A stretch of DNA of 35,647 bases from a virus, in IMG/VR virus record IMGVR_UViG_3300027816_000240, positions 1 to 35,647 of that record; one strand, 5' to 3'. The position numbers and the translations under genes are program-made. Of the stretch, positions 35,478-35,647 are shown piece after piece; positions within the stretch are counted from its first letter, which is position 1; the number at the start of each line of letters is the position of its first letter. The notes beneath the pieces were generated by a model. It worked only from the letters and a program-made list of their open reading frames with translations. It had not been told where the DNA came from and ran no database searches.

Positions 35478-35507
35478 ATTATAACACGGGTGCTGTACCT
35501 TTGTCAA
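35478..35507 (-). promoter_or_regulatory. Consensus sigma70 promoter, TTGACA-18-TATAAT
   Basis: On the minus strand TTGACA (35507-35502), an 18-bp spacer and TATAAT (35483-35478), both 6/6 consensus. It starts 12 bases after the 37-aa zinc-ribbon stop and gives a short leader before the 91-aa gene. It is the most upstream promoter of the module seen in this window and shares flanks with the intragenic promoter at 26199-26228. Confidence 0.88.
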
Positions 35508-35519
35508 TCCCCCCCGGTG

Positions 35520-35633
35520 TCATTTGCGCTGGGTGAACGCTGCCCAGCATTTGGCGCACAGCCACCGGCCCGGGCGGGTCTCCACCCCGCCGTTGGCCAG
35601 TCGCTCGGCTTTGCATTTCGCGCAGACTTGCAT
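35520..35633 (-). CDS. 37-aa zinc-ribbon protein
   Basis: ATG at 35633 gives MQVCAKCKAERLANGGVETR, then PGRWLCAKCWAAFTQRK and TGA. Two CxxC pairs (Cys4/Cys7 and Cys26/Cys29) separated by 18 residues form a classic small zinc ribbon. GGGGGTGA precedes the ATG by seven bases. The gene lies just ahead of the strong promoter and may be the last gene of the preceding unit. Phage zinc ribbons of this size are often nucleic-acid or protein adaptors; no specific role is claimed. It is too short for most automatic calls. Confidence 0.65.
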   Translation of the reverse strand: MQVCAKCKAERLANGGVETRPGRWLCAKCWAAFTQRK

Positions 35634-35647
35634 CGCGTCACCCCCGC

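Overview
The window is a 35.6-kb piece of a tailed dsDNA phage or prophage. It carries the packaging, head, tail and lysis (late) module, and every supported gene lies on the minus strand, so transcription runs from the right end to the left. The genes are packed almost without gaps. Many junctions are ATGA/GTGA four-base overlaps or TAATG/TGATG one-base overlaps, as expected of long phage polycistronic messages. No integrase, repressor, replication or tRNA gene is visible. The host cannot be named from sequence alone. A Gram-negative bacterium is the likely host (E. coli-type sigma70 promoters, GTA-type 3TM holin, P1-type lysozyme), and the small conserved proteins look like those of environmental freshwater or marine phage contigs. 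There is no tape measure, sheath or tail-tube gene, while P22-gp4-like, SU10-adaptor-like and P22-gp10-like proteins are present. This points to a short-tailed (podovirus-type) virion.

Layout in transcription order. (1) 35.6-34.4 kb: small accessory proteins, including a 37-aa zinc ribbon, a consensus promoter and a PD-(D/E)XK (VRR-NUC-like) nuclease. (2) 33.5-34.0 kb: a 502-bp non-coding gap with ten copies of a TGGAAC-core repeat in both orientations. (3) 33.5-27.4 kb: small and large terminase, an unknown protein, portal, two small proteins. (4) 27.4-22.3 kb: GroES-like co-chaperonin, scaffold, decoration-type protein, major capsid protein and small structural proteins. Two nearly identical C(UUCG)G hairpins bracket two of the genes that follow the capsid gene. 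(5) 22.3-14.2 kb: gp4-like adaptor with an inserted discoidin-like domain, a zinc-binding protein, then a large tail-fibre/adhesin block. (6) 14.1-11.6 kb: lysis-region cassette of very small membrane proteins, 3TM holin and P1-type lysozyme. (7) 11.6-0 kb: a second consensus promoter, SU10-like adaptor, fibre, gp10-like hub with two domain insertions, and large virion proteins of the ejection/tail-tip region, running off the left end.

The most unusual observations concern regulation. Four near-perfect sigma70 promoters point along the operon. Two of them lie inside coding sequence, in the same frame and with the same 18-bp spacer, so each is read as Leu-Thr-Lys-(5 residues)-Tyr-Asn. One sits in the scaffold gene upstream of the capsid genes, the other in a small basic protein upstream of the tail genes. 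The second strong signal is the iteron-like cluster next to the terminase genes, a candidate packaging, origin or operator site. I found no clear evidence of a wholly new biological system. Several small genes (30, 37, 51 and 55 aa) are easily missed by routine length cut-offs.
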